The position numbers were made by a program, and so were the translations under genes. From assembly GCA_011321985.1 (NCBI GenBank), contig DROB01000382.1, positions 1 through 15,472 of the forward strand: 15,472 bases of DNA, given 5' to 3'. Below the pieces are notes generated by a model. The model made no database searches, was not told the origin of the DNA, and was given only the letters and a program-made list of their open reading frames with translations. This document shows positions 1 to 7,233 of this stretch, piece by piece. Origin of the DNA: Gammaproteobacteria bacterium. GTDB lineage: Bacteria; Pseudomonadota; Gammaproteobacteria; SZUA-229. Positions within the stretch are counted from its first letter, which is position 1. The number at the start of each line of letters is the position of its first letter.

Positions 1-44
1 AAGACATTTTTTGCCAAATCAACACCAATTCGTTTAATCTTCAT
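1..44 (-). CDS. IS110-family transposase, N-terminal fragment cut by window edge
   Basis: Reading minus from the ATG at 44-42 gives MKIKRIGVDLAKNV, then runs off the window edge. This is the typical N-terminus of IS110/IS1111-family transposases, which are DEDD (RuvC-like) recombinases. The aspartate in GVDLAK (residue 9) would be the first acidic catalytic residue. A purine-rich ribosome binding site (GAGGAG, 51-56) lies 6 nt upstream of the ATG, which supports the start. Only 14 complete codons are visible, so the rest of the protein and its integrity cannot be judged. The family call rests on recalled similarity of this short stretch. The short upstream region, about 80 bp, fits the IS1111 subgroup better than the IS110 subgroup. 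Confidence 0.72.
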   Translation of the reverse strand, partial: MKIKRIGVDLAKNV

Positions 45-124
45 CTCGGGCTCCTCTTTATCGTTAACTGAATACTCAAACTCAGTTTGGCACATCGATG
101 CCGATAGGTGAGGAGGAGTCCATC
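1..124 (-). mobile_element. Left end of an IS110/IS1111-type insertion sequence (partial)
   Basis: The segment upstream of the transposase start resembles, from memory, left ends of IS1111-type elements. On the minus strand it begins near GGACTCCTCCTCACC (about 123-109) and runs to the transposase ribosome binding site. The outer boundary is uncertain. I place it near 124 because a GGACTCCTCC-like sequence is a common subterminal repeat in this group. IS110-family elements usually make no target duplication, so no flanking direct repeat can fix the edge. In IS1111-type elements the guide (bridge) RNA is expected at the other end of the element, outside this window. Confidence 0.5.
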
Positions 125-189
125 CCATTGCTAATGGCCGGTAGCAGTCTTTTCAGATAAGGTCATCACTACGGTCTGTTTTGACCTAA

Positions 190-981
190 CTAGATCTCAT
201 CGTCTACCACCGCGTCATCATCGCCCGTAACGTCTGCCTGTTGTTCATCGATGAGCCTCTGTTCCTGCTTTAACTGCCGCATGGCTTTTTCATATCTACG
301 CATTTTTTCGGCAAGTTTTTGCTGCTGGCTTACTGCAGCCTGAGCCTGCCCTTTATCTACCGTTTCGGGCTTGAGGGCCCGTACTGGCTCATGTATTGAT
401 GTACTCACGGGAACAACCTTCTTCTCCTGCACCGGCAGTGGTGGCTGTTTATTCCGGGGTACCCTGGCTCTGGCACTTATTTCTTCATTGATCGACATTA
501 TCTCCTTATCAACGTCGGCCTCACCACGAATTCTCACTTCATTGAACAATCCGAGTGACCTGTTCAGATCTTTTTTAACACCGATACCGGCACGATACAG
601 TTGCCCCAGTAATAAAACCGCATCGGCTTGATGTCTACCAGCATCCGCCTTCACTCCCTGCAGCCAGTCAGTATCGGTAGCAGAGTCAAATCCTTGCTGC
701 TTAACTTTCAGGTAGGTCCGTCTCTGTTGCGCCGCTTTCAGGCCGGCTTTGGATGCGAGGTCGTACCAGTGCTTTGCCTGTTCGAGATCAGCGTCGATGC
801 CGTCTCCCATCTCGAGCATGTTCGCGAGACGATACTGTGCCTGCGCATTACCTCTCGACGCGAGTTTGTACTGAAATTTTACGATATTGCTGCCCTGACT
901 GTAATCGACAGCTTGCAGACTTAACGGGGTGAGTGATATGGAGAGCAAGAGGCTTGAGACTAAGCAGGTAACGGGTTTCAC
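190..981 (-). CDS. Secreted Sel1-repeat protein with coiled-coil and acidic C-terminus
   Basis: The 263-aa product starts with GTG at 981-979. An in-frame stop at 990-988 rules out extension, and an AGAGGT ribosome binding site lies 8 nt upstream. Residues 1-24 look like a Sec signal peptide (hydrophobic core LLLSISLTPLSL, cleavage after LQA). Two Sel1-like (TPR-related) repeats follow at about 43-78 and 118-152, with the usual A-x-x-x-L and G-x-G-V/I-x-x-D patterns. A proline-rich linker (about 172-210) leads to a Q/K/E-rich coiled coil (about 213-250) and an Asp-rich tail. Sel1 repeats mediate protein contacts, so an exported scaffolding role is an inference; the function is unknown. The gene follows glmU after 121 nt, and the insertion sequence begins about 65 bp past its stop. 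The weak terminal repeat structure means a C-terminal change by the insertion cannot be excluded. Confidence 0.85.
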   Translation of the reverse strand: MKPVTCLVSSLLLSISLTPLSLQAVDYSQGSNIVKFQYKLASRGNAQAQYRLANMLEMGDGIDADLEQAKHWYDLASKAGLKAAQQRRTYLKVKQQGFDSATDTDWLQGVKADAGRHQADAVLLLGQLYRAGIGVKKDLNRSLGLFNEVRIRGEADVDKEIMSINEEISARARVPRNKQPPLPVQEKKVVPVSTSIHEPVRALKPETVDKGQAQAAVSQQQKLAEKMRRYEKAMRQLKQEQRLIDEQQADVTGDDDAVVDDEI

Positions 982-996
982 TGAAATCTACCTCTT

Positions 997-1037
997 TTAA
1001 CGATAAAAAAGTTTTTTCACATTTTCCGTTTCTCCTT
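997..1037 (-). other. Possible leader: strong RBS with ATG-TGA start-stop or MKKLFYR mini-ORF
   Basis: A perfect AAGGAG Shine-Dalgarno sequence (1037-1032) precedes an ATG (1022-1020) followed directly by TGA. A GTG one base further on opens a seven-codon ORF, MKKLFYR, ending in TAA at 999-997. The Sel1 gene starts 15 nt after that stop with a weaker ribosome binding site. The strong site cannot serve the Sel1 ORF, because it is followed by an in-frame stop (990-988) and lies 50 nt away. It may be a translational leader, a decayed gene start, or chance. Confidence 0.3.
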
Positions 1038-1102
1038 GTTATCTTAAATAATAGCTCAACGTGGTTAAAAATCCAGCCTTTTACCCATTACCGAGATGAT
1101 CG

Positions 1103-2461
1103 CTATTTCTTTTTGGGCCGCTGCCAGCCCTCGACCACCTTCTGCGTTACCCGGCTCAAGGTCAAGCTGCCATCGTCTGTGTCTTTGGTAATCGTCGAAC
1201 CTGCGCCTATGGTCGCATTTTCGCCGATAGTAACAGGGGCGACCAACTGGGTGTCAGAGCCGATAAAAGCCCCATCTTTGATGATGGTCTTAAATTTATT
1301 CGCCCCGTCATAATTACAGGTGATGGTACCTGCACCGATATTAACCTCTCTACCAATCTCACTGTCACCGAGATAACTCAGGTGACTGGCTTTGCTGTTC
1401 TCGCCCAGAGAGGTGTTTTTGATCTCGACAAAATTACCGACGCGGCTATTTTCTTTCAGGTGAGTGCCCGGCCGGATTCGCGCAAATGGCCCGACCTGGG
1501 TGTCTTTATCGATGATGGCATCTTCGATGACCGAATACGGCTTGATGATGCAGTCACAGGCGATGGTACTGTTTTTTATCACACAACCCGCACCGATATT
1601 GACCCCTGTGCCCAGATTGACTTCGCCTTCAAATACACAGTTAATATCGATAAAACTGTCATTACCGACGCTTAGCTCGCCACGGACATCGATCCTTTCT
1701 GGGTCAGCAAGGCTGATACCATCGGTCAACAACTGCTCGGCTATTCCGTGTTGAAAAATACGTTCCAGACGGGCAAGTTGTTTTCTATCGTTGACACCCT
1801 CTACCTCGTAGCTATGCTCTGCCTGAGTAGTTGATACCTTATTACCGTCATTTACCGCCATGGCGATGATATCGGTCAGATAATACTCGCCCTGTGCATT
1901 ATCATTATCGATCTTGCTCAGGCATTCATTCAGATAACCGGCTCTCACCGCCAGGATACCGGTATTCACTTCTTTAATTTTTTTGATCTCATCTGAAGCA
2001 TCTTTGTGTTCGACGATAGCGGTCACACTGCCATTCTGACGAACGATACGACCATAACCGCTGGGATCATCGAGATTAACGGTCAACAATGCAACATTGT
2101 TCCCACTGACATCACTGACCAGTGCCTGTAATGTCTCGGCTTTGGTCAGCGGCACATCACCATACAAAATGAGTGCTACGGCATCGTCAGCGATGTTCGG
2201 ACCCGCCTGCTGCACAGCATGTGCCGTACCCAGCTGTTCTGCCTGTAATGCCCATTCGACATCAAAATGGTCACACCGCTGCTTTAACAGGTCACCCCCA
2301 TGACCATAGACCACCTGGACCTGACGGGCACCCAGTTTTTTGCTGGTGTTGTAAACATGCTCGACCATCGGAAAACCGGCAAGCTCGTGCAACACTTTGG
2401 GTTTGAGTGAACGCATGCGCGTGCCAGCGCCTGCTGCCAGTATGATGACGGATAGATTCAT
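1103..2461 (-). CDS. glmU: Bifunctional UDP-GlcNAc pyrophosphorylase / glucosamine-1-phosphate acetyltransferase
   Basis: GlmU makes UDP-N-acetylglucosamine for peptidoglycan and lipopolysaccharide by acetylating glucosamine-1-phosphate and then transferring UMP. I choose the ATG at 2461 (MNLSVIILAAG, 452 aa; E. coli has 456). The longer frame starts with TTG at 2500, inside the U-tract of the atp terminator. The N-terminal nucleotidyltransferase domain shows LAAGAGTRM, PKVLH, YGDVPL, VEHKDA and GEYYLTDII. The C-terminal left-handed beta-helix acetyltransferase shows GPFARIRPG, VGNFVEIKN, SHLSYLGD with the expected catalytic histidine, and NIGAGTITCNYDG. The basic tail RPKKK matches the family. 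It follows the ATP synthase operon as in E. coli, but glmS does not follow here. The ribosome binding site is weak (AAGAGA, about 8-10 nt upstream). Transcription probably relies on a promoter in the atpC-glmU gap or on readthrough. Confidence 0.97.
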   Translation of the reverse strand: MNLSVIILAAGAGTRMRSLKPKVLHELAGFPMVEHVYNTSKKLGARQVQVVYGHGGDLLKQRCDHFDVEWALQAEQLGTAHAVQQAGPNIADDAVALILYGDVPLTKAETLQALVSDVSGNNVALLTVNLDDPSGYGRIVRQNGSVTAIVEHKDASDEIKKIKEVNTGILAVRAGYLNECLSKIDNDNAQGEYYLTDIIAMAVNDGNKVSTTQAEHSYEVEGVNDRKQLARLERIFQHGIAEQLLTDGISLADPERIDVRGELSVGNDSFIDINCVFEGEVNLGTGVNIGAGCVIKNSTIACDCIIKPYSVIEDAIIDKDTQVGPFARIRPGTHLKENSRVGNFVEIKNTSLGENSKASHLSYLGDSEIGREVNIGAGTITCNYDGANKFKTIIKDGAFIGSDTQLVAPVTIGENATIGAGSTITKDTDDGSLTLSRVTQKVVEGWQRPKKK

Positions 2462-2498
2462 CGTTAATAATCTCTTTTTGTTTTGATTCTGCTCATGC

Positions 2499-2529
2499 AA
2501 AAAAGGCCGAATTCTTTCGAATTCGACCT
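2499..2529 (-). terminator. Rho-independent terminator of the ATP synthase operon
   Basis: On the minus strand AGGTCGAATTC pairs with GAATTCGGCCT around a GAAA tetraloop. This is an 11-bp stem with a single G-U pair, followed at once by six T residues (2504-2499). It lies 249 nt past the atpC stop and only 37 nt before the glmU ATG. It would separate the abundant atp message from glmU. The stable GNRA loop and uninterrupted U-tract make this a strong candidate on the minus strand only. Confidence 0.9.
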
Positions 2530-2588
2530 CCTGATTTTAGACCATCTACAGAAAATTACACTGCTGTCCCATTAACTATTGAAAGAAT

Positions 2589-2686
2589 GAAGTCCAGCAA
2601 ATGACTGTGACCGTATACCGCACGGATGCGGCATCCGAGCGCACATGGATGTGTTTACAGCGTGTCTCAGTCATTTGCTGGATTTC
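2589..2686. repeat. Composite palindromic element: 19-bp inverted repeats enclosing two small hairpins
   Basis: The arms 2589-2607 and 2668-2686 are inverted copies matching at 18 of 19 positions; the inner 15 bp (TCCAGCAAATGACTG) are perfect. The 60-bp core holds two compact hairpins with GGATG in their loops. One is CCGCA/TGCGG around CGGA (2618-2631); the other is CACAT/ATGTG around GG (2642-2653). An alternative palindrome, CGGATG-CGG-CATCCG, spans 2623-2637. The layout recalls, from memory, extragenic palindromic repeats with ATCC-loop hairpins scattered in other gammaproteobacteria. It carries no gene. It lies between atpC and the atp terminator. Confidence 0.8.
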
Positions 2687-2695
2687 GTGTCTCGG

Positions 2696-2725
2696 GTTAT
2701 ATAACCCTGTTATATGAACCGTCAA
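2696..2725 (-). promoter_or_regulatory. Candidate sigma70 promoter for glmU
   Basis: On the minus strand TTGACG (2725-2720) is followed 18 nt later by TATAAC (2701-2696), or 16 nt later by TATATA (2703-2698). The -10 region lies inside a perfect 14-bp palindrome, GGGTTATATAACCC (2694-2707). It could give glmU its own transcript, but that transcript would have to cross the composite repeat and the terminator at 2529-2499. This is a prediction from hexamer match only. Confidence 0.45.
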
Positions 2726-2778
2726 GACTACCCTTACAGGTGGCAATAGAAAAAGTTAACGAAATAGCAGCGAGGGAA

Positions 2779-3198
2779 TTACTTTTTCTTGCGCAGCTTT
2801 TTCAGGGCTTCGATCTGTGCAACCGCTTCGATTAACTCAGATTTTGCTTTTGCATAATCCATATCAGAAGCTTTATCTTTCATCGCTGCTTCTGCACGTG
2901 CTTTTGCTTCCAGAGCCGCGGACTCATCGATATCGGCAGCGCGTAACGCTGTATCGGAGAGGATGGTAACCACATGCGGTTGAATTTCCAGAATGCCACC
3001 ACTGACAAAAAAGGTCTGTTCCTCACCTTCCTGTGAGATGACACGAACGACACCGGCTTTAAGAGTAGACAGCATCGGGGCATGACGGGGCATCACACCG
3101 ACTTCACCCATCTCTGCGGGCGCAAACACCTGTGTTACTGTGCCGGAATAAATCTCCTGCTCAGCACTTACAATATTGACTTGCATGGTCATCGCCAT
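2779..3198 (-). CDS. atpC: ATP synthase F1 epsilon subunit
   Basis: The epsilon subunit sits on the central stalk, couples rotation to the c-ring and can inhibit ATP hydrolysis. The 139-aa product matches E. coli length and begins MAMTMQVNIVSAEQEIYSG, close to the E. coli start, so the ATG at 3198 is kept. The N-terminal beta-sandwich (to about residue 85) contains GEVGVMPRHAPMLS and GGILEIQPHVVTILSD. The C-terminal helical hairpin (about 90-139) contains ESAALEAKARAEAA and ends in a lysine-rich LKKLRKKK. It is the last gene of the operon, 35 nt after atpD. The terminator lies 249 nt downstream beyond the palindromic element, an unusually long 3' region. Confidence 0.97.
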   Translation of the reverse strand: MAMTMQVNIVSAEQEIYSGTVTQVFAPAEMGEVGVMPRHAPMLSTLKAGVVRVISQEGEEQTFFVSGGILEIQPHVVTILSDTALRAADIDESAALEAKARAEAAMKDKASDMDYAKAKSELIEAVAQIEALKKLRKKK

Positions 3199-3233
3199 AA
3201 TCGTTACCCTACGCTCTATCTGCTACCGGTTTG

Positions 3234-4610
3234 TTAAAGCGTTTTCGCTTTTTCGACCGCTTCTTCGATGCCACCCACCATATAGAACGCCTGTTCAGGC
3301 AGATCGTCGTGGTCGCCGGCAAGGATGGCCTTGAATGCAGCAAGACTGTCTTTCAGGGAGACGTACTTACCCGGTGCACCGGTGAAGATCTCGGCCACGA
3401 AGAAAGGCTGTGACAGAAAACGCTGGATCTTACGGGCGCGGGCGACGGCCTGCTTGTCATCATCAGATAATTCATCCATACCCAGGATTGCGATGATATC
3501 TTTCAGCTCTTTGTAACGCTGCAACAAACCCTGTACGCCACGTGCGATCTCGTAGTGCTCCACACCGATCACTAATGGATCGAGGATACGCGAACTTGAA
3601 TCCAGCGGGTCCACCGCAGGATAGATACCCAGCTCAGCTACCTGGCGAGACAATACTAATGTCGCGTCCAGGTGGGCGAACGTGGTCGCTGGTGAAGGGT
3701 CGGTCAGGTCATCCGCAGGCACATACACTGCCTGGAATGAGGTGATAGAGCCGGTTTTTGTCGAGGTGATACGTTCCTGAAGCACACCCATCTCTTCCGC
3801 CAGTGTCGGCTGATAACCCACCGCTGATGGCATACGGCCCAGCAGTGCCGACACCTCTGTTCCGGCGAGGGTGTAACGGTAGATATTGTCGACGAACATC
3901 AGCACATCGCTGCCCTGATCACGGAAATATTCCGCCATGGTCAAACCGGTTAGTGCCACACGCAGACGGTTACCGGGAGGCTCATTCATCTGCCCGTAAA
4001 CCAGCGCAACCTTATCGAGTACGCCGCCTTCCTGCATCTCATAGTAGAAATCGTTACCCTCACGAGTACGCTCACCTACACCCGCAAATACGGAGAAACC
4101 CGAGTGCTCGACTGCGATATTACGGATCAATTCCATCAGGGTAACGGTCTTGCCCACACCCGCACCACCGAACAGCCCGATCTTACCGCCTTTTGCGATA
4201 GGCATGACCAGGTCGATGACTTTAATGCCGGTCTCCAGGATCTCAGTCGCGGAAGACTGCTCTTCGAACGCGGGAGGTTTACGGTGGATCGGCATGGTCT
4301 CGTCATTGCCGATGTCGCCCTGATTATCGATCGGATTACCCAGTACATCCATGATCCGGCCCAGGGTTTTGGGTCCGACAGGGACACGGATCGCATCACC
4401 GGTATTGTCCACTTCCATACCCCGGCGCAAGCCTTCTGTCGGTCCCATTGCAATCGCCCGTACGACACCATCGCCCAATTGCGCCTGCACTTCCATGGTC
4501 AAACCGGTTTCACCCAGTTTTAGTGCGTCGTAAACTTTTGGAATGGAGTCCCGTGGAAATTCGACGTCAATGACCGCGCCGATAATCTCTACTACGTTTC
4601 CGGTACTCAT
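3234..4610 (-). CDS. atpD: ATP synthase F1 beta subunit (catalytic)
   Basis: The beta subunit carries the catalytic nucleotide sites of the alpha3beta3 hexamer. The 458-aa protein shows the Walker A P-loop GGAGVGKT (residues 148-155), the catalytic GERTREGND region with Glu180 and Arg181, a Walker B strand VLMFVDNIYRYT, and the late motif GMDELSDDDK. All are intact. The ATG at 4610 follows GAGG by a normal distance, and the product start MSTGNVVEIIGAVIDVEFP fits the family. It is 76 nt after atpG and 35 nt before atpC. No truncation or unusual insertion is visible. Confidence 0.98.
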   Translation of the reverse strand: MSTGNVVEIIGAVIDVEFPRDSIPKVYDALKLGETGLTMEVQAQLGDGVVRAIAMGPTEGLRRGMEVDNTGDAIRVPVGPKTLGRIMDVLGNPIDNQGDIGNDETMPIHRKPPAFEEQSSATEILETGIKVIDLVMPIAKGGKIGLFGGAGVGKTVTLMELIRNIAVEHSGFSVFAGVGERTREGNDFYYEMQEGGVLDKVALVYGQMNEPPGNRLRVALTGLTMAEYFRDQGSDVLMFVDNIYRYTLAGTEVSALLGRMPSAVGYQPTLAEEMGVLQERITSTKTGSITSFQAVYVPADDLTDPSPATTFAHLDATLVLSRQVAELGIYPAVDPLDSSSRILDPLVIGVEHYEIARGVQGLLQRYKELKDIIAILGMDELSDDDKQAVARARKIQRFLSQPFFVAEIFTGAPGKYVSLKDSLAAFKAILAGDHDDLPEQAFYMVGGIEEAVEKAKTL

Positions 4611-4686
4611 GATTGTTATCCTCGTAAATACTTATGTATTAATATTGTTAAATTCTGTTGTTTAAAGCGTGCTCGATGCTCTACCG

Positions 4687-5553
4687 TTAAGAGACAGCAG
4701 CCGCACCTGCGACGATCTCGGATATCTCCTGAGTGATCGATGCCTGTCTTGCTTTGTTATAGATCGTCTGCAATTCTTTGATGATGTCGCCCGCATTATC
4801 GGTCGCACTCTTCATCGCAATCATACGTGCTGACATCTCACAGGCGATATTTTCGACCACGCCCTTATAAACCTGTGATTCGATAAAACGCATCATCAAT
4901 GCATCGATGATGGGTTTTGTGTCCGGCTCGTACATGTAGTCCCAGTGATGATCCAGCTCGGTATCGATCTCGCCACTCACCGGAATCAGCTGCTGGATTG
5001 CCGGTGTCTGTGTCATGGTATTTTCAAACTCATTACTCACCAGATATAACCGATCGATCTTACCTTCATCATAGGCATCCAGCATCACTTTCACGGTACC
5101 GATTAGCTCTTCCTGTGAAGGCTGGTCACCTAAATTGGCTGTTTGCGCGACTATATTGCCACTAAAACGCGCAAAAAAGGCCGATGATTTCTTGCCTATA
5201 GTGCATAGATCAATCCCGATATCTTTGGCCTGCCAGTCAGCCATCTGGTTCACCGCGGCTTTGAACATATTGGTATTCAGGCCACCACATAGACCCCGAT
5301 CTGTCGAGATCACGATATAACCGACACGCTTGACTTCATCACGTCGCTGCAGATAAGGGTGCTTATATTCACAATGTGCCTGCGCCAGGTGACTCAGGAC
5401 TGTACGCATCTTCTCCGCATAAGGACGTGATGCACGCATGCGCTCCTGTGCCTTACGCATCTTGCTCGCGGCGACCATCTCCATTGCCTTGGTGATCTTC
5501 TGTGTATTCTGTACACTTTTGATCTTGGTGCGTATTTCTTTTGCGCCTGCCAT
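4687..5553 (-). CDS. atpG: ATP synthase F1 gamma subunit (central shaft)
   Basis: The gamma subunit is the rotating shaft inside the alpha3beta3 head. The 288-aa product (E. coli 287) starts MAGAKEIRTKIKSVQNTQKITKAMEMVAASKM, the conserved N-terminal helix of the coiled-coil shaft; fewer than 20 residues of it (TQKITKAMEMVAASKM) suffice to identify the family. The central Rossmann-like domain contains STDRGLCGGLN. The conserved C-terminal helix ends with ITQEISEIVAGAAA. The start at 5553 is preceded by an AGAG ribosome binding site. A 128-nt gap with a palindromic insertion separates it from atpA, longer than the other atp gaps. Confidence 0.98.
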   Translation of the reverse strand: MAGAKEIRTKIKSVQNTQKITKAMEMVAASKMRKAQERMRASRPYAEKMRTVLSHLAQAHCEYKHPYLQRRDEVKRVGYIVISTDRGLCGGLNTNMFKAAVNQMADWQAKDIGIDLCTIGKKSSAFFARFSGNIVAQTANLGDQPSQEELIGTVKVMLDAYDEGKIDRLYLVSNEFENTMTQTPAIQQLIPVSGEIDTELDHHWDYMYEPDTKPIIDALMMRFIESQVYKGVVENIACEMSARMIAMKSATDNAGDIIKELQTIYNKARQASITQEISEIVAGAAAVS

Positions 5554-5600
5554 AATTAATCTCTATTCATTCTCATATTAAATTCAAGAACATTTTTTGC

Positions 5601-5664
5601 CGGAAGAGCGCAAAGACACAAATTTTTAAAAACTTATTCTTTGCGCTATCTGCGTTCCTCGCAG
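5601..5664. repeat. Palindromic element in the atpA-atpG intergenic gap
   Basis: AGCGCAAAGA (5607-5616) and TCTTTGCGCT (5638-5647) form perfect 10-bp inverted arms. The 21-nt AT-rich spacer can itself pair weakly. A second small stem, CTGCG-TTCCT-CGCAG, follows at 5650-5664. The element is embedded in the message between atpA and atpG. GCGCAAAGA-type sequences recall short dispersed repeats in several bacteria, a recollection rather than a search. No U-tract follows the main stem on the minus strand, so termination is not indicated. Confidence 0.7.
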
Positions 5665-5681
5665 CAAACCTTACTTATCTT

Positions 5682-7223
5682 TTAATAAACACCGTTCGCT
5701 TTAAAGTTTTCTAACGCCGCTTTCATCTCTGCAGCGATGTCATCGTTGTAATCACCGGTCTCATTGATTTTGGCAATAAGGTCAGCGTGGTTGCTCTTCA
5801 TATCTGCAAGCATCGCGGCTTCATAAGCAACCACTTTCTTGACATCAACATCGTTAAGGAAACCTTCGTTCGCTGCGTACAGGGTAAATGCCATTTCTGC
5901 GATAGATAATGGTGAGTACTGCGCCTGCTTCATCAACTCTGTAACACGCTCACCGAGCTCCAGTTGAGCGCGTGTCGCGTCATCCAGATCGGAAGCGAAC
6001 TGTGCGAAAGCGGCCAGCTCACGGTATTGCGCGAGGGCCAGACGAACACCGCCGCCTAACTTTTTGATGATGGTCGTCTGCGCTGAACCACCTACGCGTG
6101 ATACCGATAGACCCGCATTGATCGCCGGGCGGATACCTGAGTTAAACAGGTCCGACTCGAGGAAGATCTGGCCATCGGTAATCGAGATTACATTGGTCGG
6201 CACGAACGCGGAGACATCACCATCCTGGGTTTCGATGATAGGCAGTGCCGTCAATGAGCCCGTCTGACCTTTCACCTCACCATTGGTGAATTTTTCGACA
6301 TACTCAGCATTGACACGTGATGCACGCTCTAACAGACGTGAATGCAGATAGAATACATCACCCGGATATGCTTCACGACCCGGAGGACGACGCAGTAATA
6401 GCGAAACCTGGCGATAAGCCCAGGCCTGTTTGGTCAGGTCATCATAGATGATCAGTGCATCCTGCCCGCGGTCACGGAAATACTCACCCATGGTACAACC
6501 CGCGTAGGGTGCGATGTACTGCATGGCTGCTGATTCAGAAGCATTTGCCGCAACGATGATGGTATGTTCCATCGCACCGTGCTCTTCAAGCTTGCGCACG
6601 ATGTTGGCAACAGTGGAGGCTTTCTGTCCGATGGCGACATAGATACATTTAACACCGGTGTTAGCCTGATTGATGATGGCATCGATCGCCACCGCAGTTT
6701 TACCGGTCTGGCGATCACCGATGATCAGCTCACGCTGACCTCGACCGACAGGTACCATGGCATCGATCGCTTTCAGACCTGTCTGCACGGGCTGGTCGAC
6801 CGATTTACGTTCGATAACACCCGGTGCAATCTTTTCGATCGGTGCGGTCAGTTCTGCATCGATAGGGCCTTTGCCATCGATAGGCATGCCCAGAGCATCA
6901 ACGACACGCCCTAACATCGCGGTACCGATGGGAACCTCGAGGATACGGCCAGTACACTTGGCAGTATCACCTTCGGTCAGATGACCATAACTACCCAGTA
7001 CTACCGCGCCGACTGAATCACGCTCAAGGTTTAACGCCATGGCGAAGGTGTCACCGGGTAATTCGATCATCTCACCCTGCATTGCATCGGCAAGACCATG
7101 GATGCGGATAATACCATCCGTCAAACTAACGATGGTGCCTTCGGTACGAGCTTCAACTTTATTATCAAAGTTTTCTATTCGTGATTTAATCAGTTCACTG
7201 ATTTCTGATGGATTGAGTTGCAT
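5682..7223 (-). CDS. atpA: ATP synthase F1 alpha subunit
   Basis: The alpha subunit forms the noncatalytic sites of the F1 head and contributes an arginine finger to the catalytic sites. The 513-aa length equals that of E. coli. The P-loop GDRQTGKT is at residues 169-176, with Lys175. Further motifs are IYDDLTKQA (Walker B side), LLRRPPGREAYPGDVFYLHSR-type sequence downstream, and LSVSRVGGSAQT with the conserved arginine finger. The start MQLNPSEISELIKSRI at 7223 lies 10 nt after the atpH stop. Its ribosome binding site AAGAGG spans the end of atpH, which suggests translational coupling. Confidence 0.98.
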   Translation of the reverse strand: MQLNPSEISELIKSRIENFDNKVEARTEGTIVSLTDGIIRIHGLADAMQGEMIELPGDTFAMALNLERDSVGAVVLGSYGHLTEGDTAKCTGRILEVPIGTAMLGRVVDALGMPIDGKGPIDAELTAPIEKIAPGVIERKSVDQPVQTGLKAIDAMVPVGRGQRELIIGDRQTGKTAVAIDAIINQANTGVKCIYVAIGQKASTVANIVRKLEEHGAMEHTIIVAANASESAAMQYIAPYAGCTMGEYFRDRGQDALIIYDDLTKQAWAYRQVSLLLRRPPGREAYPGDVFYLHSRLLERASRVNAEYVEKFTNGEVKGQTGSLTALPIIETQDGDVSAFVPTNVISITDGQIFLESDLFNSGIRPAINAGLSVSRVGGSAQTTIIKKLGGGVRLALAQYRELAAFAQFASDLDDATRAQLELGERVTELMKQAQYSPLSIAEMAFTLYAANEGFLNDVDVKKVVAYEAAMLADMKSNHADLIAKINETGDYNDDIAAEMKAALENFKANGVY

Positions 7224-7233
7224 TGTGTGCCTC

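Noticed and set aside
160..187. AGGTCA/TGACCT inverted repeat after the Sel1 stop, considered as a terminator
   Set aside because: The stem is 6 bp with a 16-nt loop and no T-tract follows on the minus strand.
967..990. GTTTCACTGAAAT at the Sel1 start resembles a parS half-pair
   Set aside because: It lacks the central CG/GT bases of TGTTTCACGTGAAACA and is one base short in the middle; part of it is Sel1 coding sequence. No full parS site was found in the window.
2462..2500. Longer glmU frame starting at TTG 2500 (13 extra residues)
   Set aside because: The start codon would lie in the U-tract of the atp terminator with no ribosome binding site, and the ATG at 2461 gives the family's usual N-terminus.
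4104..4523. 139-codon plus-strand frame antisense to atpD, and similar long antisense frames over atpA, glmU and mnmG
   Set aside because: They lie opposite strongly conserved coding sequence, have no plausible start context or family features, and follow from the codon structure of the real genes.
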